Below are positions 1 to 8,698 of a stretch of 64,000 bases of DNA, piece by piece. The notes beneath the pieces are model-generated. The model was not told where the DNA came from. It worked only from the letters and a program-made list of their open reading frames with translations, and made no database searches. This DNA comes from an uncultured Clostridia bacterium (GTDB lineage: Bacteria; Bacillota; Clostridia; Oscillospirales; Acutalibacteraceae). Location: NCBI GenBank assembly GCA_947305745.1, contig CAMZEH010000002.1, forward strand, positions 1 to 64,000, read 5' to 3'. Both the position numbers and the translations under genes were made by a program. Every line of letters begins with the position of its first letter. The stretch's first letter is position 1.

Positions 1-767
1 TCAGGCTCAGGTTCAGACTTAGGTTCAGGCTCAGGTTCAGACTTAGGTTCAGGCTCAGGTTCAGACTTAGGTTCAGGCTTAGGTTCAGGCTTAGGTTCAG
101 GTTCTTTCTTAGGCAGTGGAATAGTTCCCGTTGTAGTTGTGATTGCAGGTTGTGATGGTTGATTTAGTTCGTTTATTTTATTAGTTATATATTTCCACAA
201 AACAAGCGCCATAAAAACTTTTAGTCGGTTTGAAAGCCTACCGCTTTTTAGTTTTTCTATAACATTAGAATTGTGCTTTCTTCTGTTTTCTTCATTACGC
301 TTTTCCTTGTTGGTCAGTTTTTTCAAACCTTCAGGTGCATCTTTTTCTTCAATATCTTGCCCCTTTTTGGCAAGCAAAAACTTTCGAAGTTCTTTTTCAA
401 ATTTTGTTAATCTTTCAACGTTTTTATTCCATTCGTCATTGTTCCTAATTTCCTGGTGTATATTTTGATAAATAAGCTTGCAGAAAAGTCCGCTTTTTTT
501 AGTGCCTAAAGACTTTGCCTGCTTTTCTATGGCATTTAAAAATTTTATCATGTTACCTGCATCATTGAGTTTATCCGCAAAACCATTCACACTACTCTGA
601 TCCTGATTGGAAGGTATTGCGGTAAAAATTGATGTTATGCTATTGATAGAATCCTCCTTTTTGATATCTTTGAATTTGATGTTTAAAAAGTTTTGTAAAT
701 TCTTGAAGTCGATATCTTTTAATAATTTTTCGGTAGCCCTTGTGCCAGGAGATATAAAAATAGACAT
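1..767 (-). CDS. Hypothetical protein with C-terminal PEPKSEPE repeats, truncated by the left window edge
   Basis: Read manually on the minus strand: ATG at 767, open to position 1 (MSIFISPGTRATEKLLKDIDFKNLQNFLNIKF...PLPKKEPEPKPEPKPEPKSEPEPEPKSEPE...). Missing from the ORF track because no stop lies in the window. TTGACT-17-TATAAT lies upstream. Confidence 0.75.
   Translation of the reverse strand, partial: MSIFISPGTRATEKLLKDIDFKNLQNFLNIKFKDIKKEDSINSITSIFTAIPSNQDQSSVNGFADKLNDAGNMIKFLNAIEKQAKSLGTKKSGLFCKLIYQNIHQEIRNNDEWNKNVERLTKFEKELRKFLLAKKGQDIEEKDAPEGLKKLTNKEKRNEENRRKHNSNVIEKLKSGRLSNRLKVFMALVLWKYITNKINELNQPSQPAITTTTGTIPLPKKEPEPKPEPKPEPKSEPEPEPKSEPEPEPKSEPEP
4..99. repeat. Tandem repeat: three 24-bp units (ggctcaggttcagacttaggttca) plus two 12-bp units (ggcttaggttca), coding
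   Basis: Exact repeats at 4-27, 28-51, 52-75, 76-87 and 88-99, in frame with the minus-strand CDS (Pro-Glu-Pro-Lys/Ser repeats). Confidence 0.9.
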
Positions 768-805
768 AGCAAAATCACATCTTTCTATATATAATGATTA
801 TGTTT

Positions 806-834
806 ATTATATATGTGTATTTTAATATAGTCAA
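806..834 (-). promoter_or_regulatory. Sigma-A type promoter, TTGACT-17-TATAAT
   Basis: Minus strand TTGACT (834-829), 17-nt spacer, TATAAT (811-806), upstream of the CDS starting at 767. Confidence 0.6.
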
Positions 835-1008
835 CTGTTTTTTGTTGAATATAAAAATATTTTTTTCGTAATAAATACCTACGCGTGACTGTATTTGCGT
901 AAAATAAAGCATTAATTTTACGTTTTTTGTTTTTACCGATATTTGAAAAATACATATTTATTAGATACAATTATGGTAGAAAAGATTAAAACTTGCGAGG
1001 TGGGAATC

Positions 1009-1536
1009 ATGGTGATATTAATTACGGGGCCATCATATGTCGGTAAAACAATTCTCGCTCAAAAAATGCTTGAAAAATATAAATATCCATATATTTCAAT
1101 AGATCATCTGAAAATGGGACTGATTCGAAGCGGTAATACAAACCTCACGCCTGAAAGTGATGCCAAACTCACTGAATATCTGTGGCCTATTATAAAAGAG
1201 ATGATTAAAACCGCAATTGAAAACAATCAGAATTTGATCGTAGAAGGCGGATATATTCCATTTGACTGGCGAAAAGATTTTGATGATAAATATTTATCGT
1301 CTATTCATTTTATATGCCTTGCGATGACCGATAGATATATCGAGGAAAATTTTGAAAAAATAAAAAATCATAGTAACGATCTTGAAATAAGGCAAGATGC
1401 CATACCATGCACTATCGAAAACATAAAAAATAACAATCATCTTTATATAAACGGTTTTAAAAAGAATAACGAGAATATAACTATAATTGACGATAATTAT
1501 AAAAATATCATATCGTCCGCCTGTGCCAAATTTTGA
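1009..1536 (+). CDS. P-loop kinase-like ATP-binding protein
   Basis: N-terminal MVILITGPSYVGKTILAQKML (Walker A GPSYVGKT), IDHLKMG, NLIVEGGYIP. RBS gcgaggtgg precedes ATG 1009; the track ORF starts earlier at 943. Confidence 0.65.
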   Translation: MVILITGPSYVGKTILAQKMLEKYKYPYISIDHLKMGLIRSGNTNLTPESDAKLTEYLWPIIKEMIKTAIENNQNLIVEGGYIPFDWRKDFDDKYLSSIHFICLAMTDRYIEENFEKIKNHSNDLEIRQDAIPCTIENIKNNNHLYINGFKKNNENITIIDDNYKNIISSACAKF

Positions 1537-1748
1537 AACCTCACCAAATTCTAAACAAACGTATACGCCCTATGGATTTCTCCTTGACGTACCAACTATC
1601 GTTTTTTATTATTATCGTGTGGATTTAACTTTTTTCGCGCATTACCCAAGCTACTTGCTCTACTTTGGGGCCATCAAAATTTAAATTGTCACGATTAAAT
1701 AAAGCGCCCAAGATTTAATCTCGAACACTTTTATTTGATAATTATTTT

Positions 1749-2987
1749 TTACCTTCTACCAAGCGTTGTATTATCTTTGACCCTGCTTTGAAGTTCTTTA
1801 ATAGGACTCGGTTTGATTTGAAATCTATAATCCTCACCATTTTTGCCGAGGTAGCTTTCAATAACCGCATGTGAAGGCACATCGCCCACTGTTTTATTTA
1901 TTTTATTTTGAAATTCAAAAAATTCACTATCCTCAGCCAACAAGGAAACATCGGTATAATCTTCCTTATCTGAAGTATTGCGAGCAGTACCTGCAAGAAT
2001 ATCCCTGACATAGTCTACATTCGATTCAAGCTTCAAAAGTTTTGGAAAATCTCCGTTCGGAATAACTTCTTCCCAATCCCTCTTTTCGTACTTTCTAAGA
2101 AGTTCTGCCGCTTTATGAAGATGTGCGACCTCCTGTGTAAAATGCTGCTCCCATATTTTTTTAATATATGGATCCGTTTCATACTCGAAGCAAGAATAAT
2201 ACAAGTAGCATTCCGTATATTCGTGGCAAAGTAAATTTTCAAGCCATGTCATGTTAGTATCCAGCAAAGACCCATACTGACTCACATGTTCTTCTTCTAC
2301 CAGGCCTATCTCCTGATAAAGTTTTCTGCCTATATCAGATGTATAAAAACCTGCAATATTCATATAGTAGTTCATTGTTTGCTGCTCTGCAGCAGTTATT
2401 ATCGATACGTTTAATTTCGTAATAGGACTTGCAGACACTGAATTTATATGTTTTTTTATATTATCGTAAGGGTGTCTGTGATGTGCGATGGTGGGACGTC
2501 CCGGCATAATTTCCGTATACTTGCCAACTAAGTTTTCAGCATGAATTCCGTGTTCCATTTCCAGCAAATCGGCGTATCTGTAAAGGTGATCGAAATCCTC
2601 AAGTAACGCAAAATCAAGCGCTGATTTTACTATGGCATCAGGCTCACTTTTAGCAAGCCCGGCTGTAAGGTCAACGGCTAGCTGTTCATAACTTATGGTA
2701 GTTTCGAGCACGGTTTCGTCTATCGGTTTTAATGTGGCAATTTTTTTCTGTTGCTGTTTTTCAATATATCTCGATAGTGCAAGTTCTCTGCGGAGTTCAT
2801 TATTGGTACAGTTTCTCGAGAATTGGTGGGAAAACCAATTAGCCTCATACTCAGCTCCGTTCATAAGTATTATACGCGCTTTCGTGTAAGGGTCAACTTC
2901 GTTTTTATCGTAGGAATAATCGTAAAGTTCTTTCCAGCTCCTTACACTATCAAAAATTTTTGTGGTTTTTTCTTTAAATGGGTTCAA
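1749..2987 (-). CDS. Ferritin-like multi-helix protein, probably two ferritin-like modules
   Basis: Repeated E..EH/H-type helices: LLEDFDHLYRYADLLEMEHG, AAEQQTMNYYM, LVEEEHVSQYGSLLD, CHEYTECYLYYSCFEYE, FTQEVAHLHKAAELL. TTG start with AGGAGG upstream. Confidence 0.5.
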   Translation of the reverse strand: MNPFKEKTTKIFDSVRSWKELYDYSYDKNEVDPYTKARIILMNGAEYEANWFSHQFSRNCTNNELRRELALSRYIEKQQQKKIATLKPIDETVLETTISYEQLAVDLTAGLAKSEPDAIVKSALDFALLEDFDHLYRYADLLEMEHGIHAENLVGKYTEIMPGRPTIAHHRHPYDNIKKHINSVSASPITKLNVSIITAAEQQTMNYYMNIAGFYTSDIGRKLYQEIGLVEEEHVSQYGSLLDTNMTWLENLLCHEYTECYLYYSCFEYETDPYIKKIWEQHFTQEVAHLHKAAELLRKYEKRDWEEVIPNGDFPKLLKLESNVDYVRDILAGTARNTSDKEDYTDVSLLAEDSEFFEFQNKINKTVGDVPSHAVIESYLGKNGEDYRFQIKPSPIKELQSRVKDNTTLGRR

Positions 2988-3208
2988 AACAAATTCCTCC
3001 TGAATAATTTTTTACAGTATTTAGTGTGGACAATTTTTTGATGGTTATACAATTTATCTCGCACCGCCTCGCTCCGGCAAAGATAAATTTCGAAAATAAT
3101 AGAATTCACAACGTAAAAGCCACTCAAAAATGTTTGTCACAAATTTGAATGGCTGCTTTTTAATTTTTAGATGCTAACGGCTAAATATCAATATAAACTG
3201 TTTATGTT

Positions 3209-5449
3209 TTATCTTCTGAATCTTTTACCAATAGGTTTTTTAAATGCCGTTGCAAATCCAATCAGACTTCCCATTAAAATAATGGTCCAAACCGTACATC
3301 TAAAATATATATTATCTCCCGTCAAGAAAGATTTTATCGAGTTTTTGCTATCGTCTTCGGCACCATCCTCACCGCCATTTTCTTCTTTGCGGTCATCTTC
3401 GTCCGGTTTCTTCCTCACCGGATCAAATAATACGTAACTACCAAGATGATCTGTTTCAAAAGATAGGTAAGTAACTCCATCTATAGTTTCTAACTTCTGG
3501 CTGCCACTAAAATCACCACTATTTAAAGATTTTACAAACAGTGCATGGGCATCATCTTTATCCCATCCGGCAGGCAACTCAATATAAATCTTAACTTTTC
3601 CACCTGTAATCTCGCTATACTCTTCGCCGTTTCTATCCTTAGCTCCTATGTTAAAATAAAGTATCCTATCCAAGTTATCGACATATTTTTTATCAATCTT
3701 GGAATTCAGTTCATTTATAATGGTTTGATCAGTTATAACGTCACAAAAGAAAGTTGAACCGTATTCAAATATCCCCTCTTTTGCTCTTATATTAAGACCT
3801 AGCTGACCATATTTTGAGTCTTCTATAAAGCCATTTCTGTCCAACCGCGCAGTTAAGCCAGCTGCATCATATCGTTTTACCGCCATTGGATCAGGGAAAA
3901 ATTCAGCATTATTTTTTCCCACGGCATTTGAAATAAAAATTGTTTCCCCATGTTCTCCTTTATAATCTTCAACTACAAAATTATACTTTTTTGCACCCGT
4001 AACACGAACCATAAAACTCCGCTTTTCCGGTCCAGGCACTGAAAAAATACTCTTAGAATCAGCATCAGCGTAATCCACAGCCGCAATTTTCAACGGAAAT
4101 TTATCCTCCGTAAAAAAGTCACTGTAATTCTCGAAATACTCATCACTAAAATCAAGGACTATATAATCTTCAAGATCCGACTCATCAACATAATCAATAG
4201 CATCTCTCTGCCCATCGCTTATCGCCATTACCAGCGTCGTACTCTCAAGATCTACAGATGCCAAATGAGCGTCTATTACAGCACTACCGACGGCTCGGCT
4301 TCCGCCAATAGCCTGTGCATAATATGGAGCAACGGCATAAACATTAGCGTTACCTTCAATTGTTACGCTACCTTTCGGGTTGCCCTCAATTGTGCACCCA
4401 CGGCCAAGGCCTATCGCCGCACCACCCTCAGGGGTTTGGCCCGATCTCGTATCATTCGTTGCCATTGCTATAACCTTGGCGTTATCTTTTATAGTTATAT
4501 CTACGTTAAAATTATCGGCATCATAATTGGTAGCTCTACTTGTTCCGCGTCCGGAGCCTATTCCTGCGCCTCCGGATGCTCCGATAGCTGTAACGTCTGC
4601 GTTTCCCTCAATAACTATAACACCGGAAGACGCGCCATATCCTCCTCCAATCCCTGCGGCGTGCGTATTGGAATACCCTTCTCCATATAAAGTTTCGGTA
4701 TTGTAGGGGTCAAAATTGTCAAAATTTATATGATAACCCGCCGCTTTAACAGTTCCGCCGCTTATTTTAATATTCCCGCCGTTATAAAACCCAACTCCTG
4801 CCGCAACAGCCGCGCCGCCACTAGTTCCGTAGCCGGAGCCTATACCTGCACCGCTACCGGTTCCAAGCGCTATAACGTTTCCGCCTTTTATTTCTATATT
4901 AGAGGCGCTCGAATGATATCCAGAGCCTATTCCCGCACCTCTGTTTCCGCCTATTGCCATAATATTTCCGCTATAGATAATCACATTCCCGGCTTTAGGG
5001 TTAGTTGCCGATGCCGAGCCGTAACCTATTCCGCCAATACCCGCGCTGTATTTACCGCCCGTCACAGTAAGACTACTCCCGTCCATGCCGTAAATATTAA
5101 CAGTTGACCCTTCTTCAACCTCTATCCCCGCTGATATAATCCCCGAGTTACCCGCAAGAACATTATCGCCCTCAAAAACCAGATTAACGGTTGAATTATC
5201 ACTTATCCTAATCGCGGCGCCATAGCTCGTCCCTTCGTTGCTATGAATCACACCTGAAATTTTAACCGTTTTATTTTCGTTTATTTTTAAAGTGCCTTCC
5301 CAATTGTTGTCGCTATTATAAGTAACATCCACCTCAGGTATGGGGAAATTCGATTCGCCAACTGCCACTATCATACCCACAAATAATGCTATGCACAATG
5401 AGAAAATCCAAAAGCCAGTACTCGGACTTTTAAATTGCTTATTCTTCAT
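3209..5449 (-). CDS. Secreted beta-helix-like surface protein with AGIGSGYG repeats and a C-terminal membrane anchor
   Basis: Signal/TM segment after MKNKQFKSPSTGFWIF; repeated AGIGGGYG/AGIGSGYG and GGNVxAxG turns; C-terminus SFLTGDN-TM-KKPIGKRFRR. RBS AAGGATGA before ATG 5449. Confidence 0.65.
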   Translation of the reverse strand: MKNKQFKSPSTGFWIFSLCIALFVGMIVAVGESNFPIPEVDVTYNSDNNWEGTLKINENKTVKISGVIHSNEGTSYGAAIRISDNSTVNLVFEGDNVLAGNSGIISAGIEVEEGSTVNIYGMDGSSLTVTGGKYSAGIGGIGYGSASATNPKAGNVIIYSGNIMAIGGNRGAGIGSGYHSSASNIEIKGGNVIALGTGSGAGIGSGYGTSGGAAVAAGVGFYNGGNIKISGGTVKAAGYHINFDNFDPYNTETLYGEGYSNTHAAGIGGGYGASSGVIVIEGNADVTAIGASGGAGIGSGRGTSRATNYDADNFNVDITIKDNAKVIAMATNDTRSGQTPEGGAAIGLGRGCTIEGNPKGSVTIEGNANVYAVAPYYAQAIGGSRAVGSAVIDAHLASVDLESTTLVMAISDGQRDAIDYVDESDLEDYIVLDFSDEYFENYSDFFTEDKFPLKIAAVDYADADSKSIFSVPGPEKRSFMVRVTGAKKYNFVVEDYKGEHGETIFISNAVGKNNAEFFPDPMAVKRYDAAGLTARLDRNGFIEDSKYGQLGLNIRAKEGIFEYGSTFFCDVITDQTIINELNSKIDKKYVDNLDRILYFNIGAKDRNGEEYSEITGGKVKIYIELPAGWDKDDAHALFVKSLNSGDFSGSQKLETIDGVTYLSFETDHLGSYVLFDPVRKKPDEDDRKEENGGEDGAEDDSKNSIKSFLTGDNIYFRCTVWTIILMGSLIGFATAFKKPIGKRFRR

Positions 5450-5539
5450 AAATTCATCCTTATTCCATTCAATTTTAGCGTATTTATTAAAAAATATACA
5501 GACAAGTTCTCTACGTAATTTATAAATAAATATAAACAA

Positions 5540-5568
5540 AATATATACATATATAAAGATAAAGTCAA
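5540..5568 (-). promoter_or_regulatory. Sigma-A type promoter, TTGACT-17-TATATT
   Basis: Minus strand TTGACT (5568-5563), 17-nt spacer, TATATT (5545-5540), upstream of the surface protein gene. Confidence 0.5.
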
Positions 5569-5721
5569 CCATTTATTTTAAAAAATTGCAAAAATAAATA
5601 ACTTAATATTTGAACCACTTTATAGATTATTATGTCTAAACATTTTATAAACATATAGCCCACCTCGCGAATGTTTCCAAGAAAATATTGTAGTCATGTC
5701 ACTATATAATACGTGAATGTC

Positions 5722-5762
5722 AAAATGCAAAAACCGTACAATTTAATGTATGGTTTTTGCAT
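5722..5762 (-). terminator. Intrinsic terminator-like hairpin
   Basis: 15-bp stem TGCAAAAACCGTACA/TGTATGGTTTTTGCA (5726-5740/5747-5761, one G-T pair) followed on the minus strand by a short T-run. Confidence 0.6.
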
Positions 5763-6137
5763 TTATCTTTTTGATTTACTGACAATCTCATAGCTCATAT
5801 TAATAAGATCAAAAATTTCTTTAATTTCTACTGCATCATCGTCTATCAGAATACTTATCCAGTGTTCTTTATTCATATGATACGCAGACAAAAAGCTTTT
5901 TCGATTTATAAATGAACCTATCATCATCGGATCGCATTTTACGTTCATAATCCATAAAATTTCCTCACCTTCCAAGCCTAAATTTTCTCTCGGCACGTCC
6001 ATTATAATACCATACCACTTTTTATTGACTTTGTTCCTGAGGACTGCATAATTTGGATACTTTCTCCATAAATACTCAGGATCGGTTTCAAAATGATTTT
6101 TTACGTAAGCCAGTATAATTTTAACTCTGTCTGTCAT
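5763..6137 (-). CDS. MmcQ/YjbR family protein
   Basis: Typical length and pattern: YPNYAVLRNKVNKKWYGIIMDV...ILWIMNVKCDPMMIGSFINRKSFLSAYHMNKEHWISILID. Confidence 0.8.
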   Translation of the reverse strand: MTDRVKIILAYVKNHFETDPEYLWRKYPNYAVLRNKVNKKWYGIIMDVPRENLGLEGEEILWIMNVKCDPMMIGSFINRKSFLSAYHMNKEHWISILIDDDAVEIKEIFDLINMSYEIVSKSKR

Positions 6138-6166
6138 ATAGATTTCACCTCATTATGCGCAAAATT

Positions 6167-6991
6167 TCATTTTTTAAAAATTAATCCATAGTAATCGGCT
6201 ATACCAAGCGCATCCGCATGAACAAGATGCTTAAGTTTATCATCGCTAGACAAAAAACTATAATAATCATCGCTGTTACTGAGGTGTGCGTGTTCAACAA
6301 GCACTGCCAAAATACCATTTCTGACGCCATGTCTTATAATTCCGTACCAATCGCTCGCATCGCCGTTAGGATACGTATCTCCGTCATCGGCAGGTCTTCT
6401 TAATAACCCATCTTTTAATTCTGCCATATTGCTTTTGGCATTTTTAGGTACTGTTACTCCTATATTTTTTAAATTTTTGATGATTTTTTTTGCAATCTTT
6501 TCTTCTCTTACGTATAAATCATTTTTTACACTTTTCTTTTTGGTTTTATTATTATTCTCTGTGGGTTTATTATTTGGGTCGTAGTGCGAGTGAGTAACAA
6601 GAACCATTGCACCTCTAATTTCCCTATTTGGTGCAGCATTAAGATGCATTGACAAAAACAAGTCAGCATTATGTTTTTTGCCAAACTTTACCCTCTCATA
6701 CAGACTGGGATTCTTATTTTTCTTACAGGTGATATAGACATTTACATTTTTATCATCTTTCGTTTTATAATTGGAAAGCTCATCTTTTAAAAACCGCGCC
6801 ATTTTATGATTTAAATCTCGTTCAATGATTTCTTTTCCGTCATAGGTGTAAGCACAGCCGGGTGATTTATCACCGTGCCCCGGATCGAGAACGATATTAA
6901 GGCAATACGCATTTGATTCAAAAATAAAACAAAAAATGAATAAACAAAAAATCATAGCTGTTTTAAAATACGTTCGCATAAAATCCCCCAT
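6167..6991 (-). CDS. N-acetylmuramoyl-L-alanine amidase (amidase_3), catalytic residues present
   Basis: Signal peptide; NIVLDPGHGDKSPG, IIERDLN, LFLSMHLNA, AVLVEHAHLSN. Confidence 0.85.
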   Translation of the reverse strand: MGDFMRTYFKTAMIFCLFIFCFIFESNAYCLNIVLDPGHGDKSPGCAYTYDGKEIIERDLNHKMARFLKDELSNYKTKDDKNVNVYITCKKNKNPSLYERVKFGKKHNADLFLSMHLNAAPNREIRGAMVLVTHSHYDPNNKPTENNNKTKKKSVKNDLYVREEKIAKKIIKNLKNIGVTVPKNAKSNMAELKDGLLRRPADDGDTYPNGDASDWYGIIRHGVRNGILAVLVEHAHLSNSDDYYSFLSSDDKLKHLVHADALGIADYYGLIFKK

Positions 6992-7050
6992 AATTCACAA
7001 TTAATTATTTTGAGAGATTTTACCATAAATCTAAACCCAATTCAATTAAT

Positions 7051-7080
7051 AAAAAGTGTGATTTCATTAAGAAATCACAT
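7051..7080 (-). terminator. Intrinsic terminator downstream of comF-like gene
   Basis: Stem TGTGATTTC/GAAATCACA (7057-7065/7071-7079) followed on the minus strand by TTTTT. Confidence 0.65.
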
Positions 7081-7099
7081 CGATATTGCTATCACATTA

Positions 7100-7756
7100 C
7101 TACTTTGCTGAAGCAATCGTACAACAAATAATTTTACCTGCGCCGGAGCTACTGAGAATTTTTGCGCATTCTTTAAAGGTATTACCGGTAGTTACGATAT
7201 CATCACATAAAATAAAATTTTTATTTCTGACTTCTTCTCTATTTAAAACAGAAAAAGCACCTATCAAATTCCGAGTTCTATCTTCAGCACCCAGTTCATG
7301 TTGTGTAAACGTTTCACGAATTTTTACAAGCACATTTTTCACAGGAACTTTTAGTTTCTTGCCAAGCACCTCTGCCAAAAGTTCGGATTGATTATATCCC
7401 CTGTCTTTAAAATTTTTCTCCGACATAGGCACAAAACAAATATAATCAACATCACTTATATCCGAATTCTCCAAAAGCTTCTCGGCAACCGAACTCGCGA
7501 AGAAATCCAAGTTGCTGCGAACGTTATGAAACTTTAATTTCAAAATAGCTTTTCTTACCCCGCCGGTATATAAAAACGGAGAAATGCACTCGATAAATTT
7601 CTCTCCACCAAAATAAGGTATATGACGAACAATCGTAGCAGGAGAAAAAATATCGGTGCAGTTTTCGCACATATTTTTATCATATTCGATGACTTCATCG
7701 CAAAATATACATCTCTTTGGGAAAATACAACTAATTAAAAAATTTTTTATACTCAT
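7100..7756 (-). CDS. comF: ComF family phosphoribosyltransferase-like protein
   Basis: N-terminal CxxC pairs (CIFCDE...CENC) and C-terminal PRPP-binding motif NFILCDDIVTTGNTFKECAKIL. Confidence 0.85.
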   Translation of the reverse strand: MSIKNFLISCIFPKRCIFCDEVIEYDKNMCENCTDIFSPATIVRHIPYFGGEKFIECISPFLYTGGVRKAILKLKFHNVRSNLDFFASSVAEKLLENSDISDVDYICFVPMSEKNFKDRGYNQSELLAEVLGKKLKVPVKNVLVKIRETFTQHELGAEDRTRNLIGAFSVLNREEVRNKNFILCDDIVTTGNTFKECAKILSSSGAGKIICCTIASAK

Positions 7757-8676
7757 AATATTTTTTCGAGCGCCGAAATCGCTTCTTTCATTTGTAAATC
7801 CTCATCTGCAGAATTATTCACTACATTTACATCGGGCTCAAGACCTTTTTTGAATATCTTTTTACCGCTAGCAGTCATATAAAATGCGTCCGGGAAAATA
7901 ACCACTGAATCATCAGAGAGATTCACAGCTTTTGTCCTCACGGCATTGCCTGCCGTTTCTACACCGACAATCTTAGCCCCGCAAGAATCTTTTAATGCCA
8001 ATGCAAAAACTTCCGCAAAACCTGAAGTTTCATCGTTCACCAATACAACAAACTTAACGCTTGTTCCACCTGAGGAAGTAGAACATATGACATCTTTTTT
8101 GTCATTTGCATCTAAAGTATAGATAATGTCGCCCTTAGGAGCAATATGTTGCATAGATGCCACGATTTCCTGCTCACTGCCTTTAGAACAATTTCTGAGA
8201 TCCACAACAATTCCTCGCACACCTTCAGATATTAAATTATTAAGTGCGGTTACAAAATTAGCGGAAAAATTCTTCCCTAACGATGAACATCTTATAGAAG
8301 CAAAATTATTTTCTGTAGATGAAATTTCCAGATCGCCGGAAATACTTTCTTGTTCGCTTTTATAGGACTTATAATCAGCCGAACTCAAAAACTTTGCATT
8401 GCTGTCGCCAAGACCTTTGATGTAACCCATACATGTTGCGTCCAAAAGCTTGTCCTCGTCGATTTTGCCGATGTATCCGTCGCGGATATTATAGTCAACC
8501 TCGCTAAGTTTCGAGTACATTTTCTGCTTTTCCTGCGCATATCCGACAATACTGTTGAATTTGCGCATAGCCATATTGTATCCTAATGAATAGACCAGTG
8601 CTGCAACGATGAAAAGTGCCGCTACAGTAATACTAACAGAAACTTTTTTGCTGAGAATTTTACCGAATATTTTCAT
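7753..8676 (-). CDS. S41 (CtpA-like) peptidase homologue, catalytic residues apparently lost and no PDZ domain
   Basis: TM N-terminus, S41 core (GIVVDLRNCSKGS..., VLVNDETSGFAEVFALALKDSCGAKIVGVETAGNAV). The SASASE Ser position is Gly and the GKG Lys position is Asn. RBS AAAGGAGTG before ATG 8676. Confidence 0.75.
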   Translation of the reverse strand: MKIFGKILSKKVSVSITVAALFIVAALVYSLGYNMAMRKFNSIVGYAQEKQKMYSKLSEVDYNIRDGYIGKIDEDKLLDATCMGYIKGLGDSNAKFLSSADYKSYKSEQESISGDLEISSTENNFASIRCSSLGKNFSANFVTALNNLISEGVRGIVVDLRNCSKGSEQEIVASMQHIAPKGDIIYTLDANDKKDVICSTSSGGTSVKFVVLVNDETSGFAEVFALALKDSCGAKIVGVETAGNAVRTKAVNLSDDSVVIFPDAFYMTASGKKIFKKGLEPDVNVVNNSADEDLQMKEAISALEKIL

Positions 8677-8698
8677 AACCAATCACTCCTTTTGTATT

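Noticed and set aside
4-99. 24-bp direct repeats as a possible CRISPR array
   Set aside because: Units are contiguous without spacers and in frame with a Pro/Glu/Lys-rich CDS.
271-825. Plus-strand ORFs 271..468 and 607..825
   Set aside because: Antisense to the longer partial minus-strand CDS with better codon pattern and promoter.
785-970. ORF 785..970 minus
   Set aside because: AT-rich intergenic region overlapping promoter elements; no RBS and no recognisable protein.
4265-5107. Plus-strand ORFs 4265..4690 and 4730..5107
   Set aside because: Antisense to the repetitive surface-protein CDS; no RBS or plausible protein features.
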